A DNA stretch of 64,000 nt from Prochlorococcus marinus XMU1404 (GTDB taxonomy: Bacteria; Cyanobacteriota; Cyanobacteriia; PCC-6307; Cyanobiaceae): contig NZ_JAAORE010000003.1 of NCBI RefSeq assembly GCF_017696175.1, positions 248,001 through 312,000 on the forward strand, written 5' to 3'. Below the pieces are notes generated by a model. It saw only the letters and a program-made list of their open reading frames with translations, was not told where the DNA came from and made no database searches. This document shows positions 63,504 to 64,000 of this stretch, in pieces. The position numbers and the translations under genes were made by a program. Positions within the stretch are counted from its first letter, which is position 1; each line of letters starts with the position of its first letter.

Positions 63504-64000
63504 AACAAATGAAAATTAATAAAAATTACTTTCTTTTAAAAAATTGGTGGGAGACAATTGATCTTACCAACTATGAAAAGAGTTTTTTTAATAGAGAAAT
63601 AATTTCTTTTAATCAACAACTTATTAGACTCAAAGAACAAAAAATAAGAATTGGAGTATATGGTAAATCAGGCGTAGGCAAATCATCTGTCTTAAATTCT
63701 TTATTAAAAAAAGACATATTCAAAACAGGTATTATCAATGGGACCACAAGAGAAATTCAATCGCAGGGTTGGACTGTTAAAGACCAAACACTCAATAGTT
63801 TAGAGTTGTTAGATTCTCCAGGATTTGATTTCTGCGATATTAAATTCCCAGATAAAATTTACTCTTGTATAAATCATTCAGACCTCATTTTATTTTTAGT
63901 TTCGGGGGATTTAAATAGAAATGAGTTAAGCGAAATCAGGTCTTTTATAAAAGATGGGAAAAAAATTATTGTAATTTTAAACAAAATCGATCTATTTAAT
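63500..64000 (+). CDS. GTPase of the Era/TrmE-like superfamily (partial, runs off the window)
   Basis: The first 167 codons are visible. An N-terminal ~55-residue helical part precedes the G domain: P-loop GVYGKSGVGKSSVLNSLLKK, then NGTTREIQ (G2), LLDSPGFDF (G3) and LNKID (G4). The 4-base overlap (ATGA) with the CNNM gene indicates one operon. The precise subfamily cannot be set without the C-terminus. Confidence 0.85.
   Translation, partial: MKQMKINKNYFLLKNWWETIDLTNYEKSFFNREIISFNQQLIRLKEQKIRIGVYGKSGVGKSSVLNSLLKKDIFKTGIINGTTREIQSQGWTVKDQTLNSLELLDSPGFDFCDIKFPDKIYSCINHSDLILFLVSGDLNRNELSEIRSFIKDGKKIIVILNKIDLFN

Overview
The window is about 31% GC by eye and gene-dense. It looks like a chromosomal segment of a high-light-adapted Prochlorococcus, most like an HLI strain such as MED4. 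The evidence is plant-type ferredoxin, the cyanobacterial ribosomal protein PSRP-3 (Ycf65), a cyanobacterial rpoZ, atpD-atpC split from the rest of the ATP synthase genes, many high-light-inducible (hli) genes, TTG/GTG starts and very AT-rich spacers. The strain assignment is inference from gene content.

Layout. (1) 0-22 kb is core genome: truB, a SpoIID-like protein, rnz, petF, prmA, serA, an S4-domain protein, tRNA-Val(GAC), two DoxX-type or oxidase-like genes, a photolyase-like protein, a stand-alone ligase adenylation domain, an SDR, murD, pirin, a GAF protein, a flavoprotein and an EamA transporter. (2) 22-37 kb is mixed: two membrane fatty-acid desaturases, an LptF/LptG-type permease, DUF805, DUF938 and a DoxX protein stand among many genes of 30-60 codons, mostly single-membrane-span or unknown. 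It holds the first hli cluster (31.75-32.81 kb) and a candidate small RNA at 33.0 kb. (3) 37-50 kb is a variable island. It contains almost only very short genes, two probable pseudogenes, a second candidate small RNA at 38.2 kb, five more hli genes and several families of repeated non-coding elements. (4) 50-64 kb returns to core genome: an EVE-domain gene, DUF2811, DUF1818, rpoZ, an Hsp70-like protein, pyrR, gpmI, secG, groEL/groES, atpD/atpC, PSRP-3, an Xaa-Pro aminopeptidase, a CNNM-type membrane protein and the start of a GTPase.

The most striking structure is at 42-50 kb. The upstream region plus the first ~15 codons of the EVE-domain gene at 50259 occur four times in the same orientation (about 42.25, 44.46, 47.74 and 50.13 kb), separated by 2-3 kb blocks of small genes. 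The three extra copies are 5'-end stubs that stop after 8-16 codons. Left and right parts of the copies fall into different similarity groups. I read this as a stack of attachment-site remnants: a protein-coding gene start used repeatedly as an insertion target, comparable in logic to islands at tRNA ends. No integrase gene lies in the window.

Other repeated signals are: a terminator element headed by a conserved ATTGA..AGTCGATCTAAA block (five copies); a hairpin with an AGGGATAC-type loop and covarying stems (four copies); one extended -10 promoter design shared by four hli transcription units; and a palindrome CTAAGTA..TACTTAG at four places, which abuts the -10 box of both best small-RNA candidates. 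Several small-gene families are also duplicated between blocks (hli pairs, an 85-codon plus 33-codon cassette, Asp-rich membrane microproteins), so the island seems to grow by copying and stacking small cassettes.
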